A stretch of 64,000 bases of DNA from Brachypterus glaber (Eukaryota > Arthropoda > Insecta > Coleoptera > Kateretidae). This document shows, one piece after another, positions 22,160-34,252 of the stretch. The first letter of the stretch is position 1. Each line of letters starts with the position of its first letter. The notes beneath the pieces are model-generated. The model had not been told where the DNA came from. It ran no database searches and saw only the letters and a list, made by a program, of their open reading frames with translations. The stretch is from positions 11,075,340 to 11,139,339 of the forward strand of contig OY294050.1 in the NCBI GenBank assembly GCA_958510825.1, in the 5' to 3' direction. The translations under genes and the position numbers were made by a program.

Positions 22160-22335
22160 AAATGAAATTTTAGCCATGAAGAGACAAGTATTGAGATTTT
22201 ACATGTAATTTTACGATTTTATATGAATATTACCTCTAAATTACATGTAATATTTATATAAAATTGTAAAATTACATTCGTGAATTTTACTTGCATGGCA
22301 ACACATTACCTATGATTCTATTTATTTTTTACAGA
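22160..22335. repeat. Copy of the TTACATGTA-rich repeat
   Basis: Shares AGATTTTACATGTAATTTTAC and, inverted, CATTACCTATGATTCT with the repeat at 6985-7268. Confidence 0.6.
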
Positions 22336-23622
22336 TATTATTTTGGCTACAAATTTAAAAAAAAAGGAAAAGCCTTACATTATTACCTACAAAATTTATC
22401 ATATTGATATCCCAGGATGATGTGAGATAAAAAAAAGTGTTTCCGAAATCACTGAATGCAAATTAATTGTTTGGAAAGAAATAATTTTCAATTTTGGCGA
22501 AGGCGCTAACACTGGACCTCAAACAAAAACAATTTGAAACGGGTACCCTTTCTAGACGGGGATCAATATAGGAACATTTCTTGTCTTTGTTCGGTTCATG
22601 ATACTCAGGGTCCAATCGCAAATATTTAATTCTATCAGCAGTTTTCTTGTTTTCGTTTTACTATCCCCGAGGAAAGTCTTACAGAAATTTTATTTTTTTT
22701 ATTGCGTTGAATATGTTCGCTTTATTATATTAAATTACCTAAACCCGAGTTGAATTTTAAAATCAAAACTAGAATTAAATATCTGCTTTTAAATTTATTG
22801 ATATATAAAGCAATAAATTCTTTATACTCGTATTATGACAGATTACTTATGTATTATATGACGTTGAACATGAAAGGAATATATCAAAACGATTTATATA
22901 GCGCTATATAATCAATATATATTCGTGTACATTGTTAAAAAACAACAATGGATTGGCAATTATCATATTGGATATTATTGTTTGCCGGTCCATCATAAGT
23001 GGACCATGATACATTAACATTAGACTGGTTCTTAAAACACTCAGGAATTAATAAAAAAATGAGCCCTACGGCCCTCACAAGGGTGCGTATAAAATTAAGT
23101 TTTCTATGTGATATCTGGAACCCTTTATTTTTCACTGATATACAAAAATCGCCAAAAAAAATAAGTAATTTTTTTTGTTCTTTTATTTTTTTCCAGGAGT
23201 GTATTATGTTCTATTGCATTTATAACTAAATAATTATAATTAAAGCCATAAAGAGCTCGTTTAACGATAAATAAGTCAAAATTAAAAAAAAATCGACTTT
23301 TAAATTGTTTAAAGGGATACGTAATTTTTACGCCATGTCTGTAGTAACGTTCTATGAATAAGGGTTAAATTAACAATTACTAAAGTCAAATTAAAAATAG
23401 GTACATATTATTGGTACCGTGAGTGGGGGGATACTTTGAACGTTTTTTTTTTATATTTAAATAACTATTAATATTACCGTAATCCTGCCATTTTAACTGC
23501 TTTTTATGTATAAAGCAACTTTAGCTATGTCCAGGCATGGCCACTTAATATCTTCATCTTATAAATAAAAGAATGATATGTTAGCTTCAGCATAATTTTA
23601 AACACATGTTTATAGCGAGAAA
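22336..23622. other. Stretch without a gene
   Basis: Contains the block CAATTTTGGCGAAGGCGC at 22490-22507, which recurs at 31980 and, in variant form, in the SINEs and at 27105 and 52180. Otherwise AT-rich with no supported ORF. Confidence 0.5.
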
Positions 23623-24015
23623 CAGGGCCGGATTCGGGGGCGCGCAGATTACCCGGGCCCGGGCTCGAGGAGGGCCCGGTGTCGGAAGTTTACATTATAT
23701 ATATATATATATATATACTCCCTCAAAAGAAGGCGTCAAAACGAGCAAATATGCAAAGCTTTTTCCAAGTGGACCATAGAGCCTCAACATTGTAAAAATT
23801 TTCGCCTGCGGTGCTAAGACTTCCTTTTTTTAATTTAAGACTGTTAAAATTGAGTTTAAGATATGAAATTAAAAAAAGTCAGAAATTAACATAATTCTTA
23901 AAAAAAATCTTCTACGGCGTTAGCTGCGGCCCTGCATGGGACAATTATGTTTTGGAAAAATGGGGGGCTCGGGTAAAAAGTTTCACCGGGGCCCGGGCTG
24001 GCTCGGTCCGGCCCT
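23623..24015. mobile_element. GC-rich-ended MITE, hAT-like ends
   Basis: Begins CAGGGCCGGATTCGGGGGCG and ends with the inverse of CAGGGCCGGACCGAGCC. Both ends carry CCCGGGCCCGGGC-type blocks. CAGGG ends of this kind are usual in hAT elements, but I see no 8-bp target duplication. An (AT)n microsatellite lies at 23694-23716. Confidence 0.7.
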
Positions 24016-24369
24016 GGAGCAGTGCTGCAAAACAATAAGGCTAAACTATTTATAGGTTTCATAAAATAAATCATTCAATATCATTATATTTTAGGTAAAA
24101 GTTTACTTACCAAAACTGGCGGTTTTTGAACACCGATTTTAATCTATACTGAAAAATCACAAACACCAACATAACGTGTTAAAAAGTACTAATATATACG
24201 TCTAGGTATCTAAATAACAGCGGATATCAAAAATTTTTACTTTAAAATATTAATAATGTTATTAAATGAATGTAAATAAACTAGTGCTTTTATTCAAAGT
24301 TTACCCTACAGTCAAAGTATGGGGGATACCGCTCACGGACCTATTTTATAATAATACTATGCTACTATG

Positions 24370-24401
24370 ATAAATAAATAAATAAATAAAATAAATAAAT
24401 G
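24370..24401 (+). repeat. (TAAA)n microsatellite
   Basis: About seven TAAA units with one interruption. Confidence 0.9.
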
Positions 24402-25605
24402 TGTTTTAGATAATAAAAATTCAGGAATATACTCAATTTTTATTTAAATTAGATTTAGATTAGATGTCTTGACTTTTTACATTTTTAAATTAATAAAGAA
24501 TATAATTTGATATCCAATATTATTTAGATTTTTTGTTTATTTAAATTTGAAATATTCATATAAATAGCTCTGATAACAATTTTAACTTTTGAGTTTCAAT
24601 GGCCAAAATTTATTGAGTCTACAGACATACAAGAATATTTATACATATTTGTTATATATTTTAACGCAATATAAAAAACTGAAATATTAGAGCAAAATAA
24701 AAACGAACCTTTTAGATCAGTTTTCTGCATAAACCTAAAAGGGGAGGAAAAAAAACGTAAAACAAAAAGCGGTACTTTTCGTAAGGATAACGCAAAAAAA
24801 GTTAATATGTAGATCCTTAAATTGAAGTGGACAGTACGAGTGTAGGTTAGGTTTATTAATATTCATGTTCAATTTCCCACTGTTTTTCATTAGCATATTT
24901 AAATCGGTTTCGCTGTAATACCATAAACCATAATTTTTCATATTACAGATATGACTAGTCCCTAACAAAAACTTTACACGGTCGCACATATTAAAAGCAA
25001 ACCAAAAATACACTGGAAATGTAAGAAAGCTTTCATGTACAGATGCAAACATTTTGGGTAATTAGGCTATAACATGGGTCTACGTACAATTGAAATTTTT
25101 TGGGAGCGATTAGGAGTATACCAGTGTGTCTATGTTATATTAGGGTGGACCTTAAAAAATCATTTTAATATGATAAATAATTATTAGAATAAATTAAATA
25201 AAAATAAATTCAGTAGATTTTTAAAATGTTTGTTTACCGTTTGACTCACATTTATGGTATAAATTCGTAAATTTTAGTGTTAGGGACAACTTTGGCGGAT
25301 TTTCGGCACGGGTTAGAATTTTTTGATCATTTTGAAATTTGGCACATAATTTTGTATACTCAAAAGGAAAAAAAATAACGTTTCAAGGCATTTAAATTTG
25401 TTACTTATACAAAAATTGCAGCATTTTCAACGATTTTTTACGATTTTTGCGTAATTGTACGAGTTTTAAGAGCCCAACTAGGACCCTTGGAGAAGTTTGA
25501 TCACCCCCATATTTTCAGGATCAAACCTGCGAAAAAAACAACGATTTAAAATAGTAAAGTTATGTTTACAAACATATATGTATAAATGTACAAAAATGTG
25601 AAACT
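24402..25605. other. Stretch without a supported gene
   Basis: The 105-codon minus frame at 25052-24735 was examined and not accepted. 25300-25560 resembles diverged dispersed repeats (ATTTGGCAC, ACGATTTTTTACGATTTTT). Confidence 0.45.
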
Positions 25606-25652
25606 GTATGTTTAGTCACTGTATGTTTAGTCACTGTATGTTTAGTCACTGA
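25606..25652 (+). repeat. 15-bp tandem repeat, three copies
   Basis: Unit ACTGTATGTTTAGTC repeated three times without mismatch. Confidence 0.95.
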
Positions 25653-26267
25653 CAGTTTTATGTTAAATAATATAGCATACCAACAATATTATTGTCGTTG
25701 GAACTAATTTCATTTGTCGCAAAGCGACATTTCCACGTCAACCACAGACGTTTGTGACTTCAACTGATATTGATATTGTTATTTGTAAATTTAGTTACTG
25801 CTTTCTACTTTAGTCGGGCAGTATAGCCCCAAAGTTTGTCCACATGTTTATTTTAATTACATTTTAATTCTTTATAGACCCTTGAGGGGGGCACTTATTT
25901 CATTTAATGTTAAAAGCTTTTAGTTTTAATCTTGTGTACCAAATTTCAACATCTTTTGGGGTTGATTTTTTTGCGTAATTAAAATGTTTTATGGTTGACA
26001 TGTATACACATCACCCAAAAAGTTTCTGGCTCATCAGAAAATGGGTCAAAATAAAAAAAAAACATGCATGTTTTGGTTGCGACAATAAATGCTTTTTGTT
26101 AAACTTTTAATAGAAAAAAAATATCACATTCCAGTATCTCCCGAACCTAAACTAAGCACTAGCCTATAAACTAAAACACAAATAAGACCAATTTTCACAC
26201 CTCATAAAATCACTTATATATCTCAAACTAAAGCTACAAAATATGTATAGTCGTATTAATGGTGGAG

Positions 26268-26438
26268 GTCGCTTGCAAAACAACTTTACACTACGATATT
26301 TCAAGAAGGCTTTGACACAGAGACTTAAATTTTGGATCAAATATTTTCAACATGGCAAAAAACTTTTGGTCAAAATTTCAAGTCTCTATGTAAAAGCGTT
26401 TTTGAAATATCATAGTGTAAGGTTGTATTGAAAGCGAC
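26268..26438. mobile_element. Hairpin MITE (family with copies at 61025 and 34150)
   Basis: Arms GTCGCTTGCAAAACAACTTT and the inverse of GTCGCTTTCAATACAACCTT, extending through ACACTACGATATTTCAAG and AGAGACTTAAATTTTGG blocks. The short open frame covering it is not a gene. Confidence 0.8.
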
Positions 26439-27353
26439 ATGCACCAATAGTGCATTGCACCATCAATACGATTTAAGGCACTTTTCTGGCGGGAGTCTAC
26501 ATATTTCATTACTAGATACTCTAAAACATTTCTGGTTTATATATTTTTATCATGTAATTGTCCTTCAATAAAGACTTTCACAAGCTTGATAAAAAATGTT
26601 TTGATTGCGTGTGGCCAAAAAGGACTAATGTCGCACCCATTTCAAAATATATCAATTATCAAAGCTTGTACGTTAACCGAGATACGAAGTGACTTGTTTA
26701 TGCGAGAGATAGGCTAATTTTGGACACGGCGCTCCCCGTGATTAGTTGGCAACGTCGCGGAGTCTAGCGTCGCACAGTGTTTTATAAAGCCCAAATCTAT
26801 AGTGTTTTCTGATAGATGTGTTGAAAAGCTCTTATTTTTAGAATATAACTTTCTCCTAAACAAAAAGTATCATAATAAAACTAACAAAAATTTTTATTTA
26901 GAAAAGAAATTAAAAAAATCCCATCTCTCTCTCTGTGTGATTTATGAGTAGCTTTTAAGCTAGTTAGACATAAATTTTAAAATTCGTTTATAAAAAACAC
27001 TTTTTTATATATTTTTTAACCATCTAGTATCTCCAGTTTATAAAAAAAATATGCATGAACTAAAAAAGTACCAAAAATTTGAGAAAATCTTTATATCAAT
27101 AATAGCGCCTTCGCCATAATTGTAAATATCAAAAAAACCGTGAAGATAATATCTATACATATTATCGCATTCTATTATATACTATTCACACAGTTAATGC
27201 TATATTGGATTATCCAAATTAATAAAAAAATATATATTTTTTTTTTCAAGAAAAATTCTTTTTACAAAAAACGAAAAAATTATAAAATAAAAATTAAAAA
27301 AAAAAAATAAAAAATATCCTTGTATCATAAACTACTATTTTTTTTAGCTAGGG
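26439..27353. other. Stretch without a gene
   Basis: Holds the TTTTCTGGCGGGAGTCTACA block (26484) shared with 14563, and an inverted GCGCCTTCGCCATAATTG block at 27105-27122 related to the SINE body. Otherwise AT-rich. Confidence 0.45.
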
Positions 27354-27634
27354 ACTTCCTGGCTGGCTCAAGCGACTGATTGCTGGAAAAAGAAAGAACT
27401 TCACTCAGACAAGGAAGCAACATTGCGGATTCTAGAGAGTCTGCTATGCCCAGAGTGCAGAGAGGATGAAACATCCTCACATTACTTAGCCGAGTGTGTC
27501 AGAAACGACAGGATCAGGTTGCAAGTCTTTGAAACTCAAAGACTCAACCAAGATGAACTAAGTGATCTCCCCTGGGCCAATATTCTGACCTTTATTAAAA
27601 GGACGGGCAGGTTTAAGGAGAACTCAAATTATTA
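27354..27634 (+). pseudogene. C-terminal fragment of a LINE ORF2 with a cysteine-histidine motif
   Basis: The frame is open from 27348 (after TAG) to the TAA at 27632-27634. It contains LRILESLLCPECREDETSSHYLAECVRNDRIR. The spacing CPxC...H....C is the zinc-knuckle-like motif found after the RNase H region of Jockey/R1-type insect LINEs. The 5' part is missing, with no reverse transcriptase upstream, so it is a 5'-truncated copy. The internal TTG at 27423 is not a start. About 85 bp of 3' UTR follow. Confidence 0.7.
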
Positions 27635-27719
27635 AATGGCTGGGATTGCCTGGGGTGACAAAAAGGGCCAGAAATGGCCTAGTTGTCCGGCTTTGGCCAA
27701 CCCAAAAGTTGACTACTAC

Positions 27720-29139
27720 TAACTACTATTTTGTATTCAATTGAAATACTATATTAATAAGGATGTAATGAAGTAATTATTTCCTTTGACAGCAAATTTG
27801 AATGAAAAGCAAATTTGAATGAAAACTGTGAATTTTTCCCAATAATTCGAAGAGTCATGTGTAATTCGGAAAATTATTTTTTAAGGATTGATAATATGTC
27901 AAGCCAACTTTTATATTTTTTTATCGCAAAATTATATAAATTGTTTTATAACTAATCTTAATATTTTTACAGGCGTATTCTTTAATTTGTTTAATTTAAT
28001 TACATTCTCAATTGCTAAACTATTGTTTTATAAAACTTTTTTTGTCCAAAATTTGCATTTGGTTCTGTCAATAGTTCAGTCATTGACTAGCGTGGTACTG
28101 CGCTAGGCTCATATTAAAATATCAACCTAAAAAACTATCTTTAAATTTTATAAAAAGAATATTTTGTAGTATTTTTTTTGCAAATAAAGTAATAACAATA
28201 ATAATAAATAGTAATATATTCATATTTAATTATTAATTAGTTTTAGGTAAGAAATTTTGTTGTAAAAGACAAATACTGAAAAACAAAATACTACAGTGAT
28301 TCTCACCAGAATTTTCTACAGTAGAAAATTCCCAATATAACTGTAATATAATTGGACAGAAATGAACACGTGGTCAGAAATATTGTTAAATGATTGGTTG
28401 ATAAAAACGTTATAAAATAATCAGTTTAATTATGTATCAGAGAAATTAGCTTTTATAACCCTCTGTGCGCCACTTATGGTATCGCGGTAGGAATTTGTCG
28501 AGGACTTTTTCTCCTTCTTTTCTGAGCGCTGGTTTTCTATCTAACGAAAAAGTAATTAGATGGTATTTTTTGGAATTAATTTGAATGTGTCTTATTTTAA
28601 GTAAATTTATTATCGTTATCTTTGGGGTTGTTTAAGTATTACGTAACGTAACTGGGACAAAAGGGTTTAGTAAAGATTTTTATAGCAGAGCGTAGTTGGT
28701 CAGTCATAGACACGTTAATTTAAACACCTTTTATTATAAAAGAGATTACAGAACTGGTAAAATATTTATTTGCGCTTCTAGTAGAGGTAAGTGATTTTTT
28801 CTGTATGAGGTCGTATTTTGTGGACCAAAGCGGAGCTGAGTGAGTATATTACACACCGAGTACGCGAACCTAGTTTTCAGTGCACGAGAGTGTTTTTTAG
28901 TTATTGGTTTATTTTAAACTCTTTCTGGTGTATTTATAGTAAATCTATCATATTAACGTAGGTTACTAAATTATTTATTATGGTATTTTTTAAGAATAAT
29001 TTTTGATATATTCCTTGTTCCTCATATATCAGGGAAAAGTACTTAGTATGATATAAAATTATGCCTGAATTTATATTGTTAAATTAAAATTATTTTAATT
29101 AAAATGTACATTTTAGCTTCTATGTTTTTGCATAATATA
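27720..29139. other. Long stretch without a supported gene
   Basis: Includes the block CGAGTACGCGAACCTAGTTTTCAGTGCACGA at about 28858-28887, repeated at 35050-35080, and a TAAGTATTACGTAACG block at 28634 like the end of the 14693 MITE. No coding signal. Confidence 0.45.
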
Positions 29140-29899
29140 CCCAGGTAGCAAGGGATGTTATATAACAAGAAATTAACATCACTTTTGGGTGTATTTTTAA
29201 ACTAAATCATAACATCACATAATATTGAAAAATAACATGTATTTAACATCATATTTGCAACGTAACACGTGTGACGTGACAACCATGTTATTTAATAGCA
29301 ACGCTGTGAATATATCGCATGTCACATATTAACGTGGATTTCACGTGAATGTCATGTTATTTTGCTTCTCACCGACGTTCGAAGCAAAAAATTCGATATA
29401 AGATGATGTTGATAGAGTAAATTATTATAAGGAAATTGTATACACATTATACGATTTCCAATGGATAGGGGGCTCTGCCGGGCTTCTCAAGACCACGGAC
29501 ACGGATTATATTCTCCTCTTAATCTGCAATTTCATATTTAGAATCTATCTGTTTCAATCTGTGATTGTTTCAATTACTGATTGATTTTAAATCCGATTTT
29601 TTTATAGGGTTATAGCGTTTTTAATGGTTTTAATTTAGAAAAAGCTAATATCCTAGAATATTATTTAAATATTAAAGTACCAGTAACGGCATCCATAAGA
29701 TATTAGATATAACAGGAATGTGGATTTATGATGTCACAAACACGTTATTTTCGGCATGTCATTGTGTGATGTTATTAGGGGCGGACTTAGGACATCCCCA
29801 CCATGCTACATTCTTGTTAAATGAGACTACAATCTTAACATCACATGTCACATATTAACGTGACTTTCACGTGAATATCATGTTATTTTGCTACCTGGG
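29140..29899. mobile_element. TIR element, 760 bp, copy 1
   Basis: Ends CCCAGGTAGCA and TGCTACCTGGG, flanked here by TA (29138-29139, 29900-29901). Subterminal regions carry many TAACATCAC and AACGTGGMTTTCACGTGAA motifs in both orientations. The centre contains GGATAGGGGGCTCTGCCGGG. A copy in the same orientation lies at 39018-39795. The two differ only by scattered changes and small indels, so both are young. No ORF. Confidence 0.85.
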
Positions 29900-30428
29900 T
29901 AATGACTAAAAACAATACGTATGTGTAGCTAAAAAATTGACTTTAAACTTGTATATTTCAGCCATATATCCGCTGACGTTTACGACCTATTTTAAGTATA
30001 GACCCGTAAATTTTAAAAACGACTGTTTTAAATTGCTCGACCGACTTGACAGCTGTAAACATTTTCAGATTTATTGGTGGCATTTTGTTCAAGCATTTTA
30101 ACGCTTTATACAACACGGGAATCAAATAAAACAACACGCTTATAACGCGAATAAACGACAATTATCACAACAGGTTTGTTACATGAATTAAAATGTTTTA
30201 CTTTAAAATTGGATCAGTCTCTATATATTTAAGGGCTTGTTCTGATTTTTGGTTTAAAAAAATCGATTTTTTTTCCTTTTTTAACTTCCTAATATGTATA
30301 GAATACGCTTCTAAAATATTTAAAAAGTTATACATATATAAACTATAAAACATACATATTCTATAATACATAAAAAAAATTAAACACGTTTTTTTCAAAA
30401 TGCAATTTTTCAAAACTGTTCCTGCTAT
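29900..30428. other. Stretch without a gene
   Basis: AT-rich minus-strand open frames here lack any recognisable feature. Confidence 0.45.
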
Positions 30429-30702
30429 TTGTTTGTTTATTTTGTTTATTTGTTTAACCTCGTACTATTCTACTTAATTAAGCATCCCCTAAGTCCAGGA
30501 CTTGTGTGGGCTAGTAGTAGAGGGAACCACCGGCTTATACTGACTTTCGAACCAGTTTCTAGGGATTGTCCGTTTCACTTATCGCCTTCGCCAAATTTCA
30601 ATTATTAATTAACTGAAAAAGGCAAATCGGCGCCAGTGAGAATCGAACTCACGATAGTAGACTTGCTATACATACGCGCTAGCCACTACGCTATGCCTCC
30701 CA
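30429..30702 (-). mobile_element. tRNA-derived SINE, copy 1
   Basis: On the minus strand the head (from 30702) has an A box (TAGTGGCTAGCGCG) and a B box inside a perfect T-arm, GTGAG TTCGATT CTCAC, the internal promoter layout of a tRNA gene. The body follows: TTGGCGAAGGCGATAAGTGA, GCCGGTGGTTCCCTC, CCACACAAGTCCTGGACTTA, then AATTAAGTAGAATAGTACG. The tail is (AAACAAAT)n-like. Acceptor arms do not pair, so it is not a functional tRNA. Copies at 35484 and 43806. Confidence 0.88.
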
Positions 30703-31554
30703 TGAAAAATTTTAAAAAAATAGTTCTTCAAATCAAGACCAAAATTAAACAAAAACTCATATTTCTTTATAAATATTACAGTAAAGGTAAAGCATCTTAT
30801 TTAAAAATAAAGCTTCCATACATAACAAGTTTTAGTTAGCTGATGAAGAAACTTTTTGGTCCTAGGGCCACAAAGTCCAACTTTTCGCCCGAATAACATT
30901 AACAAAAAGTGACGCTTTTAGAATCAATCGAATAAAAAACTATATAAGTTAAAGAAAAATATTAATTAAAAGAAAAGAAGTATTTTGCCTTCGAAGTAAT
31001 TTGCATGTTTTTCAAAAAATCCTTTTTTTTTCTTCTTAGATGAAATACCAGACCACATCACAACACATTTATCAAGAGGGCCATATAAGAGCAGTGACTT
31101 AATTGTTTTCAAGTTGGTACGAGGAGAGGTCCTTCTGATTTCATTACGGAGGATTTCGGGAACGTCTGTTTGGTGAATAACTTATGGATTTAATTAATTT
31201 TAAGTCTCTTTTAATTTTCTCTTGTCTTGCTACTTGCTGTTTGAACTAGATGAATTGCGCAAATAAGGCACTTATATTCTAATTTAATTGTCCTACATTA
31301 GACTGGTCCTTGTATCAGAGACTGCAATTGAACTAAAAAGGAAAAATATTTTAAAAAGAAATCAAATATCATACTCAACATAGCACTACGTGCACTACGA
31401 TCATTTAAAATTAACCTTAATCATTTTTGATGTTTTTTCTCCTAAAAAAGTTTTTACAAAACAAAAATCTTAAGCAAAAGTAACAAAGAAATTTTGATAT
31501 TTACAGATGTAGTGGCGCACAGTATATATACATTCTTTATTGTGTAGATTCAAG
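30703..31554. other. Stretch without a gene
   Basis: Nothing recognised apart from short AT-rich frames. Confidence 0.45.
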
Positions 31555-31925
31555 GGTACAGAGTCATATTAAAGGAGTAATGGCCTTTTGACATTTTTTA
31601 TGTATTTTTACTCAAGAAATCTATATTTTTTACAAAAAAATCCAAAAAAAACTACACATAAAAAAGTTTGGGGCAAAAATGTATTAAGCCTCACATATTT
31701 TGTCCGTCTAGGCACGCTTCTGGATAAAGTCAAAAAAATAAATTAACATAAACTTATTGCCCTTATTAATACTAGTATACATGCAAAAGCTTGTCACTCT
31801 AGCTTAAAGTGTACCAGAGTTATTAATTAAAAACCTTATTTATGTTACAATTTTAAAGGGCCGTAGACCCTTAGGGCTTATTTCTGGACCAACCTTTGGC
31901 GTGCCAGTTATTGATCACCCTGTAT
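31555..31925. mobile_element. Member of the AAGTTTGGGGCAAAAA MITE family
   Basis: Carries AAAGTTTGGGGCAAAAATG, GTCTAGGCACGCTTCTGGAT, ATACATGCAAAAGCTTGTC, TTAGGGCTTATTTCTGGACC and the terminal CAGTTATTGATCACCCTGTA. The opposite end is missing, so it is truncated. Confidence 0.7.
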
Positions 31926-33312
31926 AAATAACTATTAAAGGAATATTGAAATTTTTGATTTCATGGTACACATCTGCAATTTTGGCGAAGGCGCTACATA
32001 AGAAGCACAGTCAAAAGACGATTTTCCTAAAGATGGCTCCAACGTTTTTGCTTAAATTTTGTACATTAAATTAATGTTTGTTGTCATTTGTCATTAAAGT
32101 CCAAATGACAAACATAACAATATGTCAATACCGACTTTCTCGGAAAAAATCACACCAAGGGCTTAATTTTTTTGTAATTTTGGCGAAGGAATGCCTAGTA
32201 GCCTTAAAATTTTCATTTGCGATTACTCTTTCATAATTACTGAAAATAAATACATACTGATACGAAAATAAAAACAAAGTAATTAATAGTATACTACATA
32301 CCGAGGGGGAAACTGTTTCATTTCCTGAGGGAAAGTTAGCAGACCAAGAAGCGTAGCTCTGAGGTCTGCTAATTCCCGAAGGACAAATTAAATGTTAAAC
32401 CGAGGTTTTCATACTATTTTATTCACGACCATACCTGTTTTGCTTACAATTATTTGCCTTCTTTTCCACTACAAAAACTATTTTAATTTTGACGCCATAT
32501 TGGCAAATTTAACTGCAGTGAAGTTTGTTACAAATGTTGCTTTTTGAATATAGAATAATAAATTAAATAGAATTAAATTAAATAAACTTTGTTTAACATT
32601 CAAAGTTGGAAGTAGTCACTGTTTATTATTCATAAATGCCAAAAATTTTATAACTTAAATTTAAATATGATGTTATTTTATAAAAATAAATCATGAATAA
32701 ATGAATAAATAAAAAAATTAATGTAAACTCTTTTGTCATAAAATTCAACTCAATAAATTAAAATTTTTGATAAGTGACATACGTGAAGTTAGCTACAAGA
32801 ACCTTCCCGACCAAGGGAGGAAAATTAGGTGTTTCTAACTTTTTAGGAAGTTGCCGTTAATATTAATTAATGTTCCAACTTTTATCTATATATATAATTA
32901 GCTAATTACTAAATGGTTATGAATAAAATCTTAAAACTTCTTCGCGAGAAAGTAAGTGCGGTTGAACCGTATAATTTTTAGTTTATTTTATTTTATTTAA
33001 GACGATTTGCTTTATTTACCTTACACTGTAAGTTACAGCAGATCCAATTTGTTATGTTAAAGCAATCGAAGTTAACGTGAGGAATATGAACGTGTCACAT
33101 CGAATTGTCTTTCAAAAAGTTTAATAATAAAAGTTATTGCCATTTGGAATATATTTGCACGAAAATGTTGTCTAACTGGGTTTCAGGAAATTGTAAAACA
33201 CAAATCGTTTGAAGTGATGCTAATACGCCAGATAATTACAAGTATTTTATTTTGTGCCGTTGTAAACCAGAGGATATTGCAGTTGAAAGGAATATTACAC
33301 GAAAATACCTTT
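31926..33312. other. Stretch without a gene; small inverted structure
   Basis: CAATTTTGGCGAAGGCGC recurs at 31978-31995. At 32290-32420 an inverted pair AGCAGACC / GGTCTGCT lies between CATACCGAGGGGGAAAC and AACCGAGGTTTTCATAC, probably a small MITE. No ORF. Confidence 0.5.
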
Positions 33313-33520
33313 AATAAATATAATAGTATACTATACTGTAAATTCAATAAAACATGCAATGACTCAGTTGCGAATGTGTGGCAAAAGTCGAAGATCATAC
33401 CAGTTCGGGTACTACTCGCGTAATTTCTTCGAAGCTTCGTAAAGGCGGACCCCTTATACGAAAGCAGCACAGGTATGAGTCACTGCAGGTTTTATTGAAT
33501 TTCCAGTATACAGTATTATA
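33313..33520. mobile_element. Decayed hairpin MITE
   Basis: TACTGTAAATTCAATAAAAC near 33338 pairs with GTTTTATTGAATTTCCAGTA near 33490, and ATGACTCAG with TGAGTCACT. It abuts the next element. The ORFs called across it on both strands are artefacts. Confidence 0.65.
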
Positions 33521-33528
33521 TTATTATA

Positions 33529-34005
33529 TAGGAAAGTCGCCTAATTTTGGATACCATTTACAATTTATCCAATATTTTCTAGACGTTATTACTTTTTGAT
33601 ATTTTTTTATATAACAAAATACAACTTATTATAACGAACCACGATTTATTATGAAAACAATTTTATTACAGACAAAAAACTTTTTTTAAGTGAATTTGGA
33701 TCCCATTGCTTATATTTCTTGTTATTCCTTGATGTTCTGCCAATAAGAAGTAATCTAATCTCGAATTTATTCATTCAGCATTTTTTTACGAATACTATAG
33801 GAGCCATAATTTTGCCATTTGCAATTTAAACGATTAGTGCTGCCATGTAACGGGGAGGAGCTCTACCGTTAACATATTACAGGACAGATTTAGTTTGACT
33901 TTTGGCTTCCTATAAAAGTAGGTTTCTGTTTACCTCTGCAGATAGTATCTTAGATACATTACTATCCAAAATTATGAAACCATACGAAATTAGGCATCTT
34001 TCCTA
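33529..34005. mobile_element. Deleted relative (477 bp) of the 13108-14010 TIR element
   Basis: Same ends (TAGGAAAGTCGCCTAATTTT; inverse of TAGGAAAGATGCCTAATTTC) and TA flanks. The interior shares CAACTTATTATAACGAACCA and AAGTAGGTTTCTGTTTACCT with the longer copy but lacks about 400 bp of its middle. Confidence 0.8.
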
Positions 34006-34149
34006 TACTATTACGTTATACTATTATAGTATACATTGTATAATTAATATAATAAATACAATGGTATAGTATGTAACTATTATGAAAAGTGGTAAATCAC
34101 ACAAGAGTATGAGAAAAACCTTTCGTGGAAAGCCCTAGTGTGCAAAGCT

Positions 34150-34252
34150 GAAATAAACTTTAGACTTGAAATAAGAAACAAATGTTTTCTACATAGTTCA
34201 AATTTCAACTCTCTATAACAAAGCGTTTTTGAAATGTCGTAGTGTAAAATTA
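34150..34252. mobile_element. Half copy of the 26268 hairpin MITE family
   Basis: Contains AACAAATGTTTTCTACATAG, AATTTCAACTCTCTATAAC and AAGCGTTTTTGAAATGTCG in the order of the right arm of 26268-26438 and 61025-61240. Confidence 0.6.

Noticed and set aside
24735..25052. 105-codon minus-strand open frame
   Set aside because: No recognisable domain, aromatic-rich composition expected from AT-rich DNA, no signal peptide, and flanked by A-runs. Kept as non-coding.
30629..30702. Functional tRNA gene on the minus strand
   Set aside because: A and B boxes and the T-arm are good, but the acceptor and anticodon stems do not form, and the same sequence is the head of a repeated SINE.
33183..33599. 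Three overlapping frames on both strands
   Set aside because: They lie across a hairpin MITE and the start of the next TIR element; no protein similarity.
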